Shown piece by piece: positions 6,624 to 9,007 of a stretch of 9,007 bases of DNA. Position numbers and translations under genes: made by a program. Origin of the DNA: CAZBUB01 sp046546355. GTDB taxonomy: Bacteria; Desulfobacterota; Desulfovibrionia; Desulfovibrionales; Desulfothermaceae. The DNA lies in NCBI GenBank assembly GCA_046546355.1, contig JBKGXZ010000072.1, positions 1 through 9,007 on the forward strand, written 5' to 3'. Each line of letters starts with the position of its first letter. The stretch's first letter is position 1. The notes beneath the pieces are model-generated. The model did no database searches and was not told where the DNA came from. It was given only the letters and a program-made list of their open reading frames with translations.

Positions 6624-6639
6624 TGGCACTGTATTTGCT
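6624..6639 (+). promoter_or_regulatory. canonical sigma-54 (-24/-12) promoter of the DUF1638-selenoprotein operon
   Basis: TGGCACTGTATTTGCT carries an intact TGGCAC and TTGCT with the correct GG-N10-GC spacing. The predicted start is near 6650, giving a 78-nt leader to ATG 6728. Transcription would need RpoN and an ATP-driven activator. Confidence 0.8.
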
Positions 6640-6727
6640 TGCAAAGAAGGAGATCCAAGACACCAGTCAGCCAGCTGCTGAAGCCATTCCAGCAGTTGTG
6701 CTGCGTAACCAGCAAAGGAGGAGAACC

Positions 6728-7375
6728 ATGACGAGCTTCAAGGATATCGCTATAATTGCCTGCGGCACCGTAAGCCTGGAGCTGAATCACCTCAAGCAGG
6801 AAGGATTTTTGGACACTGAGCATATCAAATATACCACACCAGGACTGCATGAGGACCCCCAGGAGCTGGAGCGGCAGCTGGTGCAGAGGATCAAGCAGGC
6901 CAAGGAAGCTGTAGACAAAGTTTTGGTCGTCTACGGCGGTAAATTCTGCTATATAAATGTCCAGGATCCCACCCGGAGCATAGATCATGTCATCCAGGAG
7001 CAAGGGGAGAATATCACCAGAATCCAGGCCACGCACTGCATGGACATGGTCGCCAGCCAGCAGGAACGAGACAGCATCGCCCAGGAAATGGCAGGCGGGG
7101 AAAAGGTCTGGTGGATGGTCCCGGGCTGGATCAAGTTCAGGCATCAGGTCTTCCAGGGCTGGGACAAGGGGCTGGCCACTGAGAACTTCCCCAAGCATAC
7201 CGGGGGGGCCATAGTCCTGGATGGAATCGGCTATACAGAGGAGTTCATGGCTGAAAAACCGGAGGAGTTCCTGGATTATTCCGACTGGATGGGCATCCCG
7301 ATCCAGTACTATCCCACCGGTTTGGACAGATTCAGGGATCTGCTTCTGCAGGGAGCTGAGAGGCTTCAGGGCTAG
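6728..7375 (+). CDS. DUF1638 domain protein
   Basis: The protein is 215 aa. ATG 6728 follows AAAGGAGG (6714-6721) by 6 nt; the frame is open further upstream but that part contains the promoter. Family features are IIACGTVSLELN at 9-20 with Cys12, PGLHEDPQELERQL at 38-51, VVYGGKFCYIN at 67-77 with Cys74, and THCMDMVAS at 102-110 with Cys104. Three cysteines in conserved-looking blocks suggest a metal or corrinoid-linked site, but this is inference. DUF1638 proteins are functionally uncharacterised; in methanogens and some anaerobes they lie near corrinoid methyltransferase genes, none of which is present here. It is the first gene of a probable operon with the selenoprotein oxidoreductase, 74 bp downstream. 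Soluble, no signal peptide. Confidence 0.82.
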   Translation: MTSFKDIAIIACGTVSLELNHLKQEGFLDTEHIKYTTPGLHEDPQELERQLVQRIKQAKEAVDKVLVVYGGKFCYINVQDPTRSIDHVIQEQGENITRIQATHCMDMVASQQERDSIAQEMAGGEKVWWMVPGWIKFRHQVFQGWDKGLATENFPKHTGGAIVLDGIGYTEEFMAEKPEEFLDYSDWMGIPIQYYPTGLDRFRDLLLQGAERLQG

Positions 7376-7389
7376 AGTCAGGATGGAGC

Positions 7390-7414
7390 CCTGGGGCTGG
7401 TGGCAGGCCCCAGG
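7390..7414 (+). other. GC-rich hairpin between the DUF1638 and selenoprotein genes
   Basis: CCTGGGGC (7390-7397) and GCCCCAGG (7407-7414) are perfectly complementary around a 9-nt loop. The sequence after the hairpin is AAAAAGG, not a T-run, so it is not an intrinsic terminator for plus-strand transcripts. It may stabilise or help process the operon mRNA. Confidence 0.5.
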
Positions 7415-7436
7415 AAAAAGGATAGCAAGCACAAGC

Positions 7437-7444
7437 AAAGGAGG
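7437..7444 (+). promoter_or_regulatory. Shine-Dalgarno that fixes the selenoprotein start upstream of the UGA
   Basis: AAAGGAGG lies 5 nt before ATG 7450. A site this strong before the UGA-containing segment shows that translation starts there and not at GTG 7597, which has no Shine-Dalgarno of comparable quality. Confidence 0.85.
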
Positions 7445-7449
7445 CCATT

Positions 7450-8805
7450 ATGCAGAAAGGAGAACACTTGGCAATCGTGGGCTGCGGCGGCGTAGGAGGG
7501 CCAGCAGCCATGCGGGCTAGACAGTTGATGCCGGATATCAAAATCAGCCTGATCAGCGAGGAGGACCGGTTCATTGTCAGGTGAGCCCTACCCCATGTGG
7601 TGGCCGGTCTGGTCGCCCCGGAATCCATTGTGAATCCGGACAAAATGTTCGCGGACAACGGTATCGAGCTGATCAAGGACCGGGTCCAGGATGTGGACAG
7701 CAAAAACAAGCGGTTGCAGCTCTCCCAGGGCAGGGAGCTGGAGTACGACAAGCTGGTGCTGTCCACCGGGGCCAAACCCATTGTGCCTCCAATTCCAGGC
7801 AGCGATCTGGAAGGGGTGTTCACCCTGCGTAGCCTGGCAGATGCGGAAAGGATTCGGGAGTACATGCAGGCAAAAGACCCCAAGAAGCTGGTTTTGGTAG
7901 GTTCCGGCTTTATCAGCCTGGAGTCCAGCACCCTGCTTTTGGAGAACCGCCCTGAAGATTTCCAGGCAGAGGTGATTGAGTTTTTGGATCAGCCCCTGCC
8001 CCTGATGCTGGATAGTGAGCTGGGGGAGCAGGTGCATGGCTATCTGCAGGAACAGGGCCTTTCCATGCGTATGGGCCAGAAAGTGGAGAAGATCCTGGGC
8101 CAGGAGGGTCTGGTCTCTGGGGTGGAGCTCTCTACAGGGGAGCAGGTGGATGCGGATATGGTCTTCCTGAATGTGGGTGCCAGACCCAATCTGGAGCTGG
8201 CGGAGAAGATGGGCCTGGAGATGGGCCAGTTCGGGATCCAGGTCAACGAGTTCCTGGAGACCTCGCAGCCGGACGTTTTGGCAGGCGGGGACTGTATAGA
8301 CAACTGGAATTTTATCACCGGCCGTCCCAGCCCCATACAGCTCAGGGGGCCGGCTGTAATCCAGGGCAGATACATCGCCAAGAGGCTTGCTGGCTATGAT
8401 TTCCCCTTTCCCGGGCTGCTGGGCAATAGCCAGGTCAGGCTGTTCGGCAAGTATATCTCAGCCATAGGCTTTACAGAGTCAGCAGCCAGGCAGGAGGGCT
8501 ATGATCCGGTCTGCGCTACAGTGAATTCCCGCAGCAAGCACGGCATGATCCCTGGTGTGCAGCCCTGGCAGATCAAGCTGGTTTTTGATCGCGGCACCCA
8601 GAGGCTTTTGGGCGGGCAGATCATCAGCGATCACGAAGGGCCGGCCAAGGAGATAGATACTGTGAACGCTTTGATCCTGGGGCACAAGACCGCCCAGGAC
8701 CTGACCACCCTGATGTGCGCCGGCAACCCGGACAACTCCTCTGAGCCCAGCCTGGAGCCCATCAGCATAGCAGGGGAGCAGGCCCTGCAGAAGATGTCCG
8801 GGTAG
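7450..8805 (+). CDS. selenocysteine-containing FAD/NAD(P)-dependent oxidoreductase (CoA-disulfide reductase/NADH oxidase-like)
   Basis: The frame has 451 codons before the stop, with an in-frame UGA at codon 45 (7582-7584) read as selenocysteine. Motifs in order: FAD Rossmann IVGCGGVGG (9-17); IVR-Sec-ALPHVVAG (42-52), where relatives have the redox-active Cys near residue 43; LSTGAKP (104-110); NAD(P) Rossmann VGSGFIS (150-156), with Ser in place of the last Gly; AGGDC (278-282), the second FAD motif; then a dimerisation domain (~315-451). Length suits the family, and there is no rhodanese tail. These flavoenzymes use NAD(P)H to reduce CoA disulfide, persulfides, polysulfide or O2 through one cysteine; here Sec would do that. 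The substrate is unknown. It is the second gene of a sigma-54 operon after DUF1638. Synonymous to a stop for most gene callers, the UGA would leave only 7597-8805 annotated, without the FAD loop. Confidence 0.87.
7597..7619 (+). promoter_or_regulatory. bacterial SECIS-like hairpin downstream of the UGA
   Basis: GUGGUGGCC (7597-7605) pairs with GGUCGCCCC (7611-7619): eight of nine positions pair, including two G-U, with one U/C mismatch, around the loop GGUCU (7606-7610). The loop begins 21 nt after the UGA, within the range for bacterial SECIS elements. The E. coli fdhF SECIS loop also contains GGUCU, recognised by SelB. Confidence 0.8.
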
Positions 8806-8822
8806 CCCTGTCTGCGGAAGAA

Positions 8823-8938
8823 ATCATCAGGATCGACTACGACTACGATCACGACTACGACCCTGATAAAAAAGGTTTGAAAGGTTCCTCCCCCTCGCTA
8901 TCGATGTCGTGGTCGTAATCGCAATCGATACTGATGAT
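8823..8938. repeat. long imperfect inverted repeat of NNNCGA hexamers
   Basis: The left arm (8823-8860) reads ATCATCAG, then five hexamers: GATCGA, CTACGA, CTACGA, TCACGA, CTACGA. The right arm (8895-8938), reverse-complemented, reads ATCATCAG, then TATCGA, TTGCGA, TTACGA, CCACGA, CATCGA, TAGCGA. The first five hexamers pair in register with one or two differences each. A ~34-nt loop separates the arms. It begins 17 bp after the selenoprotein stop codon. It could fold as an mRNA 3' structure or be a dispersed intergenic repeat. Confidence 0.7.
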
Positions 8939-9007
8939 GTTTACCATTATGCCCTCCCTGGCTAGGGCTGAGCATAACACACACTTGACAGCATAGGTAA
9001 GGAAGGT
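8939..9007 (+). other. right-edge non-coding stretch with a possible -35 box
   Basis: There is no gene here. A small hairpin CCCT-GGCT-AGGG lies at 8956-8967. TTGACA at 8985-8990 is a perfect -35 match, but its -10 would fall outside the window. Confidence 0.25.

Larger units (their letters stand above)
6414..6727. other. 314-bp divergent regulatory spacer
   Basis: There is no gene here. From left to right it contains the leader and sigma-54 promoter of the 104-aa gene, a cluster of CGTTA/TAACG half-sites, the sigma-54 promoter of the DUF1638 operon and an mRNA leader of about 78 nt. The leader carries a hairpin, CAGCTGCTG (6672-6680) against CAGCAGTTG (6690-6698): nine pairs, one of them G-U, around a 9-nt loop. 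Confidence 0.7.

Noticed and set aside
6551..7438. 295-codon minus-strand open frame opposite the DUF1638 gene
   Set aside because: It mirrors the DUF1638 codons, crosses the sigma-54 promoter and has no recognisable domain.
7582..7584. Reading the UGA as a pseudogene-forming nonsense mutation
   Set aside because: The frame before and after is intact, the position is the catalytic-Cys site and a SECIS-like hairpin follows. A chance stop would not place all three together.
7332..8037. Minus-strand open frames opposite the selenoprotein gene
   Set aside because: They overlap a gene with clear FAD and NAD(P) motifs and show no domain of their own.
8959..8974. Possible sigma-54 promoter TGGCTAGGGCTGAGCA
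   Set aside because: Only GG and GC match. The CAC and TTG parts are missing, unlike the two good sites at 6443-6458 and 6624-6639.
8806..9007. CRISPR-like array suggested by the periodic CGACTA hexamers
   Set aside because: The period is 6 bp with no spacers, and the pattern is an inverted repeat, not direct repeats of 25-40 bp.

Overview
The window looks like a piece of a chromosome from an anaerobic, sulfate-reducer-type bacterium. Desulfobacterota, perhaps Desulfovibrionales, is my best guess. The inference rests on the gene set: an EFR1-type flavodoxin/ferredoxin fusion, a DUF523-DUF1722 protein with the CPEVECGM / SPSSG motif variants, a DUF3141 protein, DUF1638, a selenoprotein and sigma-54 promoters. 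It also rests on codon style (moderate GC, many CAG, CTG and AGG codons). There are no rRNA or tRNA genes, CRISPR arrays, transposases or phage genes.

Left part (1-2352). A minus-strand EFR1-type electron-transfer protein runs off the left edge. It is transcribed away from a plus-strand DUF523/DUF1722 thiouracil/thiouridine-desulfidase-like gene (1057-2013). The 271-bp divergent spacer carries a 7-bp perfect inverted repeat inside a candidate promoter for the EFR1 gene, and a candidate sigma-70 promoter for the other. A 339-bp spacer with several hairpins, one terminator-like, follows.

Middle (2353-6077). Three plus-strand genes lie here: a DUF3141 alpha/beta-hydrolase related to PHA synthases with a TerB-like tail, a YgjP-type zinc metallopeptidase whose best start is GTG, and an unrecognised ten-cysteine protein. 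The last contains a 24-bp perfect DNA palindrome. No shared function is evident.

Right part (6099-8805), the most interesting stretch. A 104-aa minus-strand gene of unknown function and a plus-strand operon diverge from a 314-bp spacer. The spacer holds two back-to-back sigma-54 (-24/-12) promoters. Between them lies a cluster of CGTTA/TAACG half-sites, about 80-140 bp upstream of each predicted start, where an enhancer-binding protein would be expected. The operon encodes a DUF1638 protein and a pyridine-nucleotide-disulfide-type FAD oxidoreductase. The oxidoreductase reading frame carries an in-frame UGA at codon 45, at the position of the catalytic cysteine in CoA-disulfide reductase/NADH oxidase relatives. 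A hairpin with a GGUCU loop, like a bacterial SECIS element, follows. I conclude that this is a selenoprotein that a standard gene caller would truncate to start after the UGA.

Right end (8806-9007). No gene is visible. There is a long imperfect inverted repeat built of NNNCGA hexamers, and a TTGACA box at the edge that may belong to the next gene.
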